NCBI GenBank assembly: GCA_035765535.1
Contig: DASTXE010000002.1
Coordinates: 62,001 to 126,000 of the forward strand
Direction of reading: 5' to 3'
DNA: 64,000 nt
DNA from: Rickettsiales bacterium
GTDB taxonomy: Bacteria > Pseudomonadota > Alphaproteobacteria > Rickettsiales > JABCZZ01
Shown here: piece by piece, positions 53,970-63,236 of the stretch
How positions within the stretch are numbered: position 1 is the stretch's first letter
Layout: each line of letters begins with the position of its first letter
Notes under the pieces: generated by a model
Seen by the model: the letters and a program-made list of their open reading frames with translations, nothing else
Database searches by the model: none
Told to the model about the DNA's origin: nothing
Program-made: the position numbers and the translations under genes

Positions 53970-55763
53970 TTAAGATAGCGCGACGCTAGCTCCGCGCGGC
54001 CGTGAATTCACATGATCGGCATGGGATGGCGCGGGCCCTCTGGCTAAAGGGTTATTCTGGGGCCGGTTCTTGATAGAGTCGAGTTCTACCCATTCTTCGG
54101 GACGTTCCTTACCTTTAATACCATATTGCTCCATAATGGATTTGCCGGGGGCGGCTTCTTCCGCCTGCTCGGGCGCAACCATACTGTCAATAGGAGGCAG
54201 TTCCTTACTGCGTGCGATAATCTCCTGCACTTTGGCGCTTGGTAATCCCATAGTGACGGAGGCAATGATATGCTTGACGGTATTGCGTTCGTCCGGTGAC
54301 ATCTGTGTATAATCAATTGGGCCTTCCTGCGCATGGCGGACGATAAATTTATTCGTATCTGCTGTGAAGCCATAATTCTTTTGGAGATCAGCTGCAGAGA
54401 GGGTTTCCAGGCTGTTGGCTATTACCGTGAAGATATTGCCCATATCGGAGCTGGTAAGCTGCTCACGCTGTTTAAAGATATCCGCCTTCTTCATGCCGGC
54501 TTTCATGAGCACGCCGGTCGGAAGAACAATGCTTGCCAGCGCCCGTTCATCCTTATCGCTCGATTTAACATGATTGGCGACATCGCCCAGTCCATAAACC
54601 TGGGTATTCAGGAATGCCTGTACATTAATGGTTGCGCTACGGGGAAGTATCTGGGTTTCCTTGACGAGCACTTCGTTGATTTTGTCCTGCGACACGAATT
54701 CAAGCTTGGTTTTGTCCAGCAGTTCTTCCTTGCCGATAATATTGATCAGAGAGAGGGGGCTCAGATCGCCGCGCACCAGATGCTGAGCAACGATATCGGC
54801 AACCTCTTTCATACTGTGGCTGGGAATTTCTCCACGGCCTTGCTCTTTCTGAAACTTCTGGAAAATATCTTTCACCTTGTCGGCAATCTGGCCGACTTTA
54901 TGATCATCTATCTTCTGGCAATCCACACCTTCGGTGCGCATAAAATCAACCAGCTTGCGGACCATGCCGAGTGAAGTGCCATCAATTACTTTGAGTGGGT
55001 CCGGAGGTGCGGTAGTGGCCTTGATACTTTGTTCTAACGCGCCGGTGACAAGTGTACCGTACGTATCAAGCATCTTATGCGTCCGGATGCGAGCCTCCAG
55101 TTTATCGGAAGATGCGGAAACGCTGTCCTTATCCGCATTACCTTTGCGAGGAGAGGCTGACTGGTCACGAGCGATGTTTTGGCCCATTTCAGCTGTAACA
55201 TTCTGCATAAGCGTTGAACTTAAGCCGGTGGTATTAATCATGAGATTGCGGCGTGTGGAGCTGTTAATGATGCCGCGCGCGCTGGCTACCATTTTATTGC
55301 CTGAGAAACCATTGTTAAATAAGCCGCTGCTGTTACCGGAAGCTTTATTAGCCTGTGCTATCGGAGCAAGCCAATTATTGAGAGTAGCATTCTGTTGACG
55401 GCCTTTTTTGCCAGTGCCGATAAACTCGCTGATATTTCTGAGATAGGGAAAGGTAAATTCAAAACCACGTCCCGTAAGTTCACCAATGCGTTGTGCCTGA
55501 TCTGGGGGAGCGGAAAGTAATGAGCTGGCAAGGGCGGTGGTTCCTTTCGTCACAAAAGGCTTTGTCTTTTGTGTGATGCCCTGCATTATTCGGGGAAGAA
55601 CAAAGTTTAGAGCGGATGCAAGAGTCGCAGGAACTTTAATCAGTCCGAAGATCTCTCCGTCCTGGTTAAGGAGCACTTTCTTAAGCTCTTCTTCGTCCTT
55701 TGTAAGTTTATCATCCGCCATAGAAATCTTATCCGCTTTCCAGCACAATTCCTCATTATTCAT
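53970..55763 (-). CDS. Hypothetical 597-aa protein
   Basis: A soluble, mostly helical protein without a family I recognise. The N-terminal 60 residues include a moderately hydrophobic stretch (KVPATLASALNFVLPRIM). Residues about 130-230 are Asn/Ser/Gly rich and look flexible. The rest is charged helices, e.g. VGQIADKVKDIFQKFQKEQG and VKHIIASVTMGLPSAKVQEI. ATG at 55721 (MADDKLTKDEEELKK) is an equally good start. Just upstream is the 19-bp sequence also found before the 899-aa orphan. Its size, low-complexity tract and isolation suggest a lineage-specific protein. Confidence 0.7.
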   Translation of the reverse strand: MNNEELCWKADKISMADDKLTKDEEELKKVLLNQDGEIFGLIKVPATLASALNFVLPRIMQGITQKTKPFVTKGTTALASSLLSAPPDQAQRIGELTGRGFEFTFPYLRNISEFIGTGKKGRQQNATLNNWLAPIAQANKASGNSSGLFNNGFSGNKMVASARGIINSSTRRNLMINTTGLSSTLMQNVTAEMGQNIARDQSASPRKGNADKDSVSASSDKLEARIRTHKMLDTYGTLVTGALEQSIKATTAPPDPLKVIDGTSLGMVRKLVDFMRTEGVDCQKIDDHKVGQIADKVKDIFQKFQKEQGRGEIPSHSMKEVADIVAQHLVRGDLSPLSLINIIGKEELLDKTKLEFVSQDKINEVLVKETQILPRSATINVQAFLNTQVYGLGDVANHVKSSDKDERALASIVLPTGVLMKAGMKKADIFKQREQLTSSDMGNIFTVIANSLETLSAADLQKNYGFTADTNKFIVRHAQEGPIDYTQMSPDERNTVKHIIASVTMGLPSAKVQEIIARSKELPPIDSMVAPEQAEEAAPGKSIMEQYGIKGKERPEEWVELDSIKNRPQNNPLARGPAPSHADHVNSRPRGASVALS

Positions 55764-55777
55764 ACTAGCACGGAATT

Positions 55778-55796
55778 GTTACAGAATTATGAATAT
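55778..55796. promoter_or_regulatory. 19-bp sequence shared with 31816-31834, second copy
   Basis: GTTACAGAATTATGAATAT, identical to the copy upstream of the 899-aa orphan and in the same orientation relative to its gene. It lies 15 bp from the upstream ATG or 57 bp from the second ATG of the 597-aa gene. Confidence 0.5.
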
Positions 55797-55920
55797 TGGT
55801 GCTTTTTTGACGATTTTATTTTGCGGTGAAGTGAATTGACCTTACTATGGCAGACATGTAAAAAAGGCCGTTCAACCGTAGATTATCCGTTACCATCAGG
55901 GAAATAAGGAAACATCCCGC

Positions 55921-56208
55921 GTGTCTGATCATAGTAAAGAGGAAAAAGAGAAGAAAAGGAAAAAACGGCTATCGGACGTGCTGTTCCATATGCACGCGGC
56001 CCGGTTTGTAAAAAATGTCGACATTGGCACGCCGGAAACCCGAAAAGATAAAGTTACCCCCAAACGCAGCGAAGGCGTTATTCATGATGAAGAATGCGCT
56101 GAGAAGCTGGCTACCGTCTATAAAAGCATCGAACTCAGAAGGCGCGAGGCAAAGGACAGATGGAACCGTTTTGCAGGCACAAGCGGCGGCGGCGGCAGGG
56201 GACGGTAA
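55921..56208 (+). CDS. Hypothetical small basic protein
   Basis: A 95-aa, very basic protein starting with GTG at 55921; AAGGAA lies about 10 bp upstream. The N-terminus is a Lys/Glu cluster (SKEEKEKKRKKRLSDVLF), the middle is polar, and the tail is Gly/Arg rich (GTSGGGGRGR). That composition would suit nucleic-acid binding, but there is no recognised domain. It is divergent from the 597-aa orphan and followed by a bidirectional terminator shared with aceA. Confidence 0.55.
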   Translation: MSDHSKEEKEKKRKKRLSDVLFHMHAARFVKNVDIGTPETRKDKVTPKRSEGVIHDEECAEKLATVYKSIELRRREAKDRWNRFAGTSGGGGRGR

Positions 56209-56233
56209 GAAATCTCAAATAAATCCTAAAGAA

Positions 56234-56262
56234 AAAGCGCGGCCGGATGACCGCGCTTTCTC
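56234..56262. terminator. Bidirectional terminator between the small basic gene and aceA
   Basis: A 9-bp stem AAAGCGCGG (56234-56242) / CCGCGCTTT (56251-56259) with an 8-base loop, flanked by an A-run on the left and TTTCTC on the right. It serves convergent transcription units. Confidence 0.8.
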
Positions 56263-56283
56263 AATTTCAAAGAATCGATTTAC

Positions 56284-57588
56284 TTAAGCTTTCGACCTTT
56301 TCTTCGCCTGGAACTGCTCTTCTTCCGTTGATCCATGCAAAGCGGTGATGGAGCTTTCGCCGCCGGAAATCACCATGGCAACCTGATCGAAATATCCCGT
56401 GCCGACTTCGCGCTGGTGCTTTGTGGCAGTATAGCCCAGTGCTTCATCTGCAAACTCTTTTTCCTGCAGGGTAACATACGCGCTCATACCTGTGCGCGCA
56501 TAATTCCTTGCCAGCTCAAACATGCTGTAATTGAGCGCATGGAAACCTGCCAGTGTGACGAACTGGAATTTGTAGCCCATCTTACCCAGTTCTTCCTGGA
56601 ACTTCTCAATCGTTTTGCCGTCGAGATTCTTTTTCCAGTTGAAGGACGGCGAGCAATTATAAGCCAGCAGCTTACCCGGGAATTTCTTATGAATGGCGTT
56701 GGCGAATTTCTCAGCTTCCTTAAGATCCGGCTTGGAGGTTTCACACCAGATGAGATCGGCATAAGGTGCATAAGCCAGGCCGCGGCTGATGGCTGCGTCA
56801 ATGCCGCCCTTGAACTTGAAGAAGCCTTCCGAAGTACGTTCGCCCGTAACGAACTTGCGATCATTGGGATCGTTGTCTCCGGTGATGAGGAATGCCCCGT
56901 TTGCATCCGTACGCGCGACGAGAATGGTCGGTACGCCCATGACGTCTGCAGCCAGCCTTGCAGCAATGAGTTTCTGCACGGCTTCGCCCGTGTTGACGAG
57001 CACCTTGCCGCCCATATGGCCGCACTTCTTGGCGGAAGCAAGCTGGTCTTCAAAATGCACGCCTGCCGCGCCCGCTTCAATCATGGCTTTCATGAGTTCG
57101 AACGCATTCAGATTGCCGCCGAAACCGGCTTCCGCATCCGCAACGATAGGCTGGAACCAGTCGATGGAATTATCGCCTTCGCTGAACGCAATCTGATCGG
57201 CGCGCTGGAGCGTGTTGTTGATGCGCTTTACGACTTCCGGCACACTGCTGGCCGGATAAAGGCTCTGGTCCGGATACATATGGCCCGCATTGTTGGCGTC
57301 GGCAGCGACCTGCCATCCGCTTAAGTAAATGGCTTTCAGACCTGCACGGACCATCTGCATGCCCTGATTGCCGGTGAGCGCACCGAGCGCGCGCACGAAC
57401 TTTTCCTTATGCAGATATTTCCAGAGTTTTTCTGCGCCCTTTTGTGCGATCGTGTATTCGATTTTTAGGCTGCCGCGCAGCTTCAGCACATCTTCCGGGC
57501 TGTAGGGGCGGGTAATGCCGGCAAAGCGCGCGGACTTCCATTCTTTCTTAAGTGCTTCAACGTCTTTGCGTAGGTCGATTTTAGCCAT
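56284..57588 (-). CDS. aceA: Isocitrate lyase
   Basis: A 434-aa enzyme splitting isocitrate into succinate and glyoxylate, the entry to the glyoxylate bypass. The catalytic loop [11 protein letters not shown] (KKCGH), the metal-binding [10 protein letters not shown] and [11 protein letters not shown], and [15 protein letters not shown] are all present. Length fits prokaryotic AceA. It implies growth on acetate or fatty acids; malate synthase is not in the window. It sits directly downstream of cpaF, where tadB would be expected. Confidence 0.97.
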   Translation of the reverse strand: MAKIDLRKDVEALKKEWKSARFAGITRPYSPEDVLKLRGSLKIEYTIAQKGAEKLWKYLHKEKFVRALGALTGNQGMQMVRAGLKAIYLSGWQVAADANNAGHMYPDQSLYPASSVPEVVKRINNTLQRADQIAFSEGDNSIDWFQPIVADAEAGFGGNLNAFELMKAMIEAGAAGVHFEDQLASAKKCGHMGGKVLVNTGEAVQKLIAARLAADVMGVPTILVARTDANGAFLITGDNDPNDRKFVTGERTSEGFFKFKGGIDAAISRGLAYAPYADLIWCETSKPDLKEAEKFANAIHKKFPGKLLAYNCSPSFNWKKNLDGKTIEKFQEELGKMGYKFQFVTLAGFHALNYSMFELARNYARTGMSAYVTLQEKEFADEALGYTATKHQREVGTGYFDQVAMVISGGESSITALHGSTEEEQFQAKKRSKA

Positions 57589-57674
57589 ATGCGTTATCCC
57601 CGATGCATGGATGTTATAAGGTGCTGATGTTATAGCACTTTATAAACTGTTAAGCTACAAGATAGTGAGAGATT

Positions 57675-59087
57675 TTACATCGCTTCGAGCAGTTTCTTAT
57701 CCAGCCCGTAATAAGCAGCCTTGGTGACAAAATTGGGACGAAGTCCCGTCGATTTGAATTCGCCGACCAACCTGCCGTTTTCATCTTCGCCCTGGAATTC
57801 AAAAGTGAACAGGTCCTGTGTGATAATCACATCGCCTTCCATGCCGACCAGCTCCGTCACATGGGTAATGCGTCGTACACCGTCGCGCATACGGCTGATC
57901 TGAACGATCAGGTTCACGGCGTTGCTGATCTGCGTGCGTACGGCTTTGCTCGGCAGGTTGATGCCCGCAAGGCCGATCATGTTTTCAAGGCGGGTCAGGG
58001 CCTCGCGCGGATTGTTGGCGTGCAACGTACCCATGGAGCCGTCATGGCCCGTGTTCATGGCTTGCAAAAGATCGATAGATTCCGCGCCGCGCACTTCGCC
58101 CAGGATAATGCGGTCAGGACGCATACGCAGCGCGTTCTTCACAAGATCGCGCATGGTGATTTCACCGTGCCCTTCAAGATTGGCCGGACGCGTTTCCAGC
58201 GGCACGACGTGCGGCTGCTGCAATTGTAATTCTGCGGCGTCTTCGATGGTGACGACACGTTCGCCATGATCGATCATCTGGGAGATGGCATTGAGCAGCG
58301 TGGTCTTGCCGGAGCCCGTACCGCCGGAGATAATGATATTAAGACGGCATGCACCCGCGATCTTCAGCACCTGGCAGACATTGGGCGAGATATTTCCCTG
58401 CGATGCCATGATGTCGAGCGTAATTTTCTTCTGCGAAAATTTACGGATGGAGATACTGCATCCTTTAATGGAAAGCGGCGGCGCAATCACGTTGACGCGG
58501 CTGCCGTCCAGCAGGCGGGCGTCGCAGATGGGGCTTGATTCGTCCACGCGGCGGCCTACGGCGGTCACGATACGTTGCGCGATGGAAAGCACATGCGGCT
58601 CGTCGCGGAATTTCACATCCGTTAATATGAGCTTGCCTTTTCGTTCCACGTAAACCTGATTGGCGCCGTTCACCATGATATCGGTCACGGCTTCATCGCG
58701 CAGCAATGGCTCCAGCGGCCCAAGGCCGAGCATGTCGTCCACAATCTGGTTGGCAAGAAATTGCTGTTCAAGCTGATTGATGAGCAGCTTCTGCTCCATC
58801 ACGATTTCGCCGATCAGGTCGATAATCTGACGCTTCAAATCCTCGCGCGGCAGGCGCGATGCCGTCGTAAGATCGATTTGCTCCATCAGCAGCGAATAGA
58901 TCTTTTCCTTGGTAGAAGAAATTTCAGGCGTAACGGGCGCTGCCGTAGGAGTAGGGGCCTTGATTTCAGGCGGAGTGAGCCGGTCGCCTGGCTCTGGGGG
59001 CTTGGCTTCTTGTGGTGTGGGAGCGGGAGCCGGAGAGGCAGGCGGTGGAGAAGGAGGAAGATCAGTACTGCGTCGGCCGAACGCCAT
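57675..59087 (-). CDS. cpaF: Tad secretion ATPase CpaF/TadA
   Basis: A 470-aa hexameric secretion ATPase that powers Flp pilus assembly. An N-terminal Pro-rich region (about 1-60) precedes the N-domain. Walker A is GGTGSGKTTLLNAI, and the Walker B region is RPDRIILGEVRGAE followed by GHDGSMGTLHANNP with the conserved His. The C-terminal domain is complete. It begins 1 bp after the cpaE stop. Usually tadB and tadC follow; here they do not. Confidence 0.95.
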   Translation of the reverse strand: MAFGRRSTDLPPSPPPASPAPAPTPQEAKPPEPGDRLTPPEIKAPTPTAAPVTPEISSTKEKIYSLLMEQIDLTTASRLPREDLKRQIIDLIGEIVMEQKLLINQLEQQFLANQIVDDMLGLGPLEPLLRDEAVTDIMVNGANQVYVERKGKLILTDVKFRDEPHVLSIAQRIVTAVGRRVDESSPICDARLLDGSRVNVIAPPLSIKGCSISIRKFSQKKITLDIMASQGNISPNVCQVLKIAGACRLNIIISGGTGSGKTTLLNAISQMIDHGERVVTIEDAAELQLQQPHVVPLETRPANLEGHGEITMRDLVKNALRMRPDRIILGEVRGAESIDLLQAMNTGHDGSMGTLHANNPREALTRLENMIGLAGINLPSKAVRTQISNAVNLIVQISRMRDGVRRITHVTELVGMEGDVIITQDLFTFEFQGEDENGRLVGEFKSTGLRPNFVTKAAYYGLDKKLLEAM

Positions 59088-60317
59088 TTACTTATCCTTC
59101 TTGAATAATGTGAACAAGCCGCTTTGCTTGCCCGGCAATTTTTCTCCCGGTTCCGCATGGGAGAAATGCATTGCCAGTGAATGCAGTATTTTCGTAGCGG
59201 GAAGATTCTGCGCGGTTTCCGCCAGCACTTCGCCTGCGGTCGCGGCGGCATGTGCATCCAGTACGAAAGGAATATTGAAAGCTACCTTGGCGCCGAGACC
59301 TTTTTCAAACTCGCTTTGCGGCATCTGGTGCTTGCCTGCAAGACCGATTTTGTTGGCAACGAATACCGGCGGTTTGATTTTTAGAACATTGCGGAAATAT
59401 TCGAGATAGCGCAGTGACTCCCGAAGCCCTGCCATACTGTATTCGGTGACGCATACGACATGGTCGGCCTGTGTAATGGCGCGGCGTGTAAATGGATTGA
59501 GAACGCGTGGCAGGTCGATCACGATATGCGAGAATTTCGTGCGGCATTGTTTAAATAAACCTTCTGCGGCAGGTTCGCTCGTTACGATATTTTCTTCCAG
59601 CGGTTCTTCCGCGCTCATGAAGGAAAGATAATCGTCGACACGCACCATCACGCGATCCACGAAAAGACTGTCGATACGGTCGGGCTTTTCAAGCGCATCG
59701 CGTAAGCCACGGCCCGGTTCAAGATCGAGCGAGAGTGCTACGGTGCCGAACTGGGGGTCGAAATCCAGCAACGTGGTTTTATGATGCAGACGATTGGCGA
59801 GTATCCATGCCATATTCACGGCAACTGTCGTTGCGCCGACACCGCCGCGCGTACCGATAACAGTAATGATGTTGGATGCTTTCTTCGCTTCTTCGGGTTT
59901 GGCAGAATGGACGGGAGCGACATCTAATGCCTTCTGGTACGCTGCATTCAGCGCTGCAAGTGTGAAAGGTTTCAGCAGGTAGTTTGAAACGCCGATCTCT
60001 ACGAGCCAGCAATAGAAAGAATATTCGTTCACCTTACCGGAAACGATGACCTTGATATTAGGATCGCATACATCCGCCAGCGCGTCGAGCGATGGGGAGA
60101 CCGTCTCTGTGGTAGAACCGATATCTACGAACAGAACTTTCGGAGAAGGGGAAGATTTAAGGAATGTCGTAGCCGTATCAATATCGCCGGTATGCACAAC
60201 GCTTTCCGGCCAGCCATTCGTGGTCGCGAATTGCTTCAGCAAAGCGAGGCTCTCCTGGTCGTTACTGAACGCCATGAATGGAGTCTGCGAGCCGTTGGAG
60301 CTAGAAGCGGTACTCAT
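59088..60317 (-). CDS. cpaE: Pilus localisation ATPase CpaE/TadZ
   Basis: A 409-aa protein with a receiver-like N-terminal domain (about 1-125, no obvious phospho-acceptor set checked) and a MinD/ParA-like ATPase domain. The deviant Walker A is RGGVGATTVAVNMAW (Ala in place of the catalytic Lys, as in TadZ proteins). LLDFDPQFGTVALSLDLEPGR is split here as LLDFDPQFG and LDLEPG. TadZ marks the pole or site of pilus assembly. It has its own 142-bp upstream spacer after cpaD, so it may have its own promoter. Confidence 0.92.
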   Translation of the reverse strand: MSTASSSNGSQTPFMAFSNDQESLALLKQFATTNGWPESVVHTGDIDTATTFLKSSPSPKVLFVDIGSTTETVSPSLDALADVCDPNIKVIVSGKVNEYSFYCWLVEIGVSNYLLKPFTLAALNAAYQKALDVAPVHSAKPEEAKKASNIITVIGTRGGVGATTVAVNMAWILANRLHHKTTLLDFDPQFGTVALSLDLEPGRGLRDALEKPDRIDSLFVDRVMVRVDDYLSFMSAEEPLEENIVTSEPAAEGLFKQCRTKFSHIVIDLPRVLNPFTRRAITQADHVVCVTEYSMAGLRESLRYLEYFRNVLKIKPPVFVANKIGLAGKHQMPQSEFEKGLGAKVAFNIPFVLDAHAAATAGEVLAETAQNLPATKILHSLAMHFSHAEPGEKLPGKQSGLFTLFKKDK

Positions 60318-60459
60318 AACGCAAACCTCTTTTCCACAATCCTTTAGTCGGTTTCATTTCCATAGAAATTATCATAAAACCGTTACTATTTTATTAATGT
60401 TTATAACATCGCAGGACGCGGCGGCATAATAAGCAAAGCAATAGCCTGTCGGCCTGGGG

Positions 60460-60792
60460 TTACCGGCCCGACATGGAAGAAGTCACGTCCATCACCGGCA
60501 GCGCTTCCTGCGTTGCTTTCATATACCTGTCCAGCACGGCGCTTTCGCGGTCGCCCGAGCCCGTCATATCGCCATGGCCCATATGCAGATCGTCCGGATT
60601 GGCCACCTGCACGCTCAGATTATTGTAATAGGCGCAGCCGAATCCGCTGAACTCCGTATTCTGGTAATCATGGCTCGCATTGCTGCTCCAGTTGGGGCAG
60701 GCGTTAGACATTTTCTGTTCCGGCGCAGAGTCGCATCCGGTTGCCAGGATCGTCCATGCCGCAAGGACCAGTACAGATGATATGCGTTGCAT
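60460..60792 (-). CDS. Short CpaD-like pilus lipoprotein
   Basis: A 110-aa lipoprotein (lipobox LATGC) holding the conserved end of CpaD: FGCAYYNNLSVQVANPDDL, where CpaD has FGCA...NLA.QVANP.DL. Full CpaD is about twice as long, so the N-terminal half of the family is missing. It lies between cpaC and cpaE, exactly where cpaD belongs, which is the main support. Start, signal and stop look intact, so this appears to be a compact version rather than a broken gene. Confidence 0.75.
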   Translation of the reverse strand: MQRISSVLVLAAWTILATGCDSAPEQKMSNACPNWSSNASHDYQNTEFSGFGCAYYNNLSVQVANPDDLHMGHGDMTGSGDRESAVLDRYMKATQEALPVMDVTSSMSGR

Positions 60793-60802
60793 AAATCCTC
60801 CC

Positions 60803-62212
60803 TTACTTCAATTGATAGCCAGCCGCGCCATGCAGGTGCGGAGCGTCTGCGTCGTGCGAGTATCCCGGCGGCATTTCCTTATAGAGCTTGCCCAGTAATA
60901 TGCGTTCGAAGTCGCTGGAGAGCACAAGCCCTTCCGTCGGGTCGTGCAATGCCTTGGGATTATTCACCGCATCGACGATATAAGGTGTTACAATAATAAC
61001 CAGTTCGGTCTGGTTGTTATGGAACTCACTGGAGCGGAACAACGTGCCGAGAATCGGCATGTCGCCCAGGAACGGGAACTTCGTAATATCGTTATTGCGG
61101 TCATTCTCGATTAACCCGGCGATAGCGAAGCTCTGGCCGCTGCCCAGTTCCACCGTTGTAGAGGCTTTACGTGTCTGCAGGGCAGGGATATTGAATCCGG
61201 CCGTGCTGACGGCGCCGGTCTGCGTCAGCGAGCTGACTTCCGGCGAAACGGTCAGGTTGATCCGGCTTTTGGACAACACCGACGGAACGAAACTCAGGCT
61301 CACGCCGTAAGGCTGGTAATTGATGGAAACCTGCGCAGAGGAACCCGTGCCGGTAACGATGGGAATCGGAATCTCACCGCCTGCGAGGAAGCTTGCCTTC
61401 TGGCCCGACTGGGTGGTCAGCGTCGGTTCAGCCAGTGTCGTGACGAGGCCGTTATTTTCCAGTGCGTCAATCACGCCGTTGATGCTGTTATGCGAGTCGC
61501 TGAATCCACCAAATAAGGATCCGACCGTACCGTCACGTACGAACGTAGCGGGCGTCGTAGAGTTGTCGATAAAGTTACGGTTATTAAATACACCGAAGGA
61601 GAAATTACCGGCGAGAGAAAGATTCTGAAGGCTGATACCGAACTGTTTCAGCACGGTACGGCTTACTTCGGCCACTTTCACTTTCAGCATGACCTGGTTG
61701 GAACCGAGCGGTCGCAGCATGTTGACAAGTGTCTGACCCTGTTTGACAAAGGGAGTCGCAATCTTGCGCACATCTTCAGCCTGCAGGGGAGAATCGACAT
61801 CGCCTTTGACGACAAGCGCGCCACCGACAGACTGAACGCTGACCTGCGAATCGGGCAGCATTTCACGGATTTCCTTGCTCAGCCTGCTGAGATTATTCGT
61901 GACGTTGATCACGGCATGCAGAACTTCCGCGTCCTTGGAGTCCACGGCGAATACAGTCGTTTCACCGACTCCTTTACCGTTGACATAAATAAGGCTCGGA
62001 GAAATTACCTGTACGTCGGCAATCGTCGGATCGGCCGCGATGACGGAAGAAGCCGGTGAGGACAGGCGGATAAGCTTGCCCTTGCTGACCTCAATCGAAT
62101 AATCCTGCTCAGGGAGGGTTTCATCCTTGCCGGAGGCATAGGACTGCGCTGCGTAAAACGGCAGGCAGGTTATGCACATGACCAGCAGCAGCTTGCGGAT
62201 GGCGTTGCTCAT
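60803..62212 (-). CDS. cpaC: Tad outer-membrane secretin CpaC/RcpA
   Basis: A 469-aa secretin forming the outer-membrane pore for Flp pili. Signal peptide MSNAIRKLLLVMCITCLPFYA; pilus-assembly N domain (IEVSKGKLIRLSSPASSVIAAD in part); BON-like segment (VSVQSVGGALVVKGDV); secretin core from about residue 160 with FLAGGEIPIPIV and VTPYIVDA near the end. It overlaps cpaB by ATGA, and the start is well fixed. Confidence 0.94.
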   Translation of the reverse strand: MSNAIRKLLLVMCITCLPFYAAQSYASGKDETLPEQDYSIEVSKGKLIRLSSPASSVIAADPTIADVQVISPSLIYVNGKGVGETTVFAVDSKDAEVLHAVINVTNNLSRLSKEIREMLPDSQVSVQSVGGALVVKGDVDSPLQAEDVRKIATPFVKQGQTLVNMLRPLGSNQVMLKVKVAEVSRTVLKQFGISLQNLSLAGNFSFGVFNNRNFIDNSTTPATFVRDGTVGSLFGGFSDSHNSINGVIDALENNGLVTTLAEPTLTTQSGQKASFLAGGEIPIPIVTGTGSSAQVSINYQPYGVSLSFVPSVLSKSRINLTVSPEVSSLTQTGAVSTAGFNIPALQTRKASTTVELGSGQSFAIAGLIENDRNNDITKFPFLGDMPILGTLFRSSEFHNNQTELVIIVTPYIVDAVNNPKALHDPTEGLVLSSDFERILLGKLYKEMPPGYSHDADAPHLHGAAGYQLK

Positions 62213-63048
62213 TTGCTGTTCTCCTGAAAGTTCATTTGTTCGTTAGTACTGCCGTGATAGACGTTCACCTTGGTGGTGATGGAGCCTTTCTCGTCCAGAA
62301 GCCTGCTGACATCCAGATTGGTGGAATAATTACCTGGAGCGTCATGCGGCGCGTCCGGTGCACCGGCAGCTGTCGGAGCTTTCTGCGTGGCAAGACTGCG
62401 CAGGCTTACGGAAATCGTGCCGATGCTGATGGCGACATTGATCATCTCTGCCTGTTTCGGTGTGACTTCCAGCGTAAGGGTTTTCGGAATAACGGCTTTG
62501 TTGTCCGGGTTATTCAGCATCTGGTCAACCGCCAGCACGCGCAGATCCTTCAGGAAGGTTTCGCTCGCCAGTACGCCGTCAGGAATCTTATGTGTAAGGA
62601 TCAGGTCCACATGGTCGCCGGGGAATACAAACCCTGCATTAGCCGAGATGGAATTCACTGCGATGGAAACAGCGCGCATGCCGGGAGTGAGCACGGCAGA
62701 CATGAATCCGCCTTCATTGACGCGTACTACAGCAGTGGCGGTAATAGGTTCGCCCGCTGCAATATCATGACGCGCAACGGCGCCGTTGAAATCTTCAATG
62801 CGGTTAGCCTGCGGCGTGAGATAGGAGGGTGAAACACTGGCTTGTGGCCATTCTGCCCATTGCAGATCTTTATCGGCGCGGATGAAGCTGCCCGCGGCGA
62901 TCGTCTGTGCCGCCACAAGTATCTTCGGTCCGGAAACAGTTTGAGTGGGGGCATTACGGTTATTGACCATAATGACCATGACCGCCGCGATGGCAACCGC
63001 CATAACCAGCAGTAAAAGTGTGCGCCCGTTCATAGAACTACTCGCCAA
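62209..63048 (-). CDS. cpaB: Flp pilus assembly protein CpaB/RcpC
   Basis: A 279-aa periplasmic protein with one N-terminal membrane helix (TLLLLVMAVAIAAVMVIMV) and an SAF domain (ILVAAQTIAAGSFIRADKDL). The RcpC core follows: AGEPITATAVVRVNEGG, LTPGMRAVSIAVNSISANAGFV, FPGDHVDLILTH and TLEVTPKQAEMINVA. It is thought to link the secretin to the cell wall. It is first in the cpaBCD run, 188 bp downstream of the EAL-domain gene. Confidence 0.94.
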   Translation of the reverse strand: MASSSMNGRTLLLLVMAVAIAAVMVIMVNNRNAPTQTVSGPKILVAAQTIAAGSFIRADKDLQWAEWPQASVSPSYLTPQANRIEDFNGAVARHDIAAGEPITATAVVRVNEGGFMSAVLTPGMRAVSIAVNSISANAGFVFPGDHVDLILTHKIPDGVLASETFLKDLRVLAVDQMLNNPDNKAVIPKTLTLEVTPKQAEMINVAISIGTISVSLRSLATQKAPTAAGAPDAPHDAPGNYSTNLDVSRLLDEKGSITTKVNVYHGSTNEQMNFQENSK

Positions 63049-63197
63049 TCATTTGTCCAAGAATTATTGGGGCAAAAAACCGGAGAACTTTGATCGCGTG
63101 TGGTCGTGTCATACGTGAGCGAAGCCCGGTCCGCCTCCACAAGACTATATACCCGCCATCCTTAATAAGTGGTTAAGAAGCCGTAATTAAAATTCGT

Positions 63198-63211
63198 CAA
63201 AATGCATTTTG
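63198..63211. repeat. 14-bp perfect palindrome CAAAATGCATTTTG
   Basis: It lies in the 188-bp spacer between the EAL gene stop and the cpaB start, about 150 bp upstream of cpaB. It could be an operator half-site pair or chance AT-rich symmetry. Confidence 0.3.
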
Positions 63212-63236
63212 CATAGCTGTGGCAATTATGCCGCAG

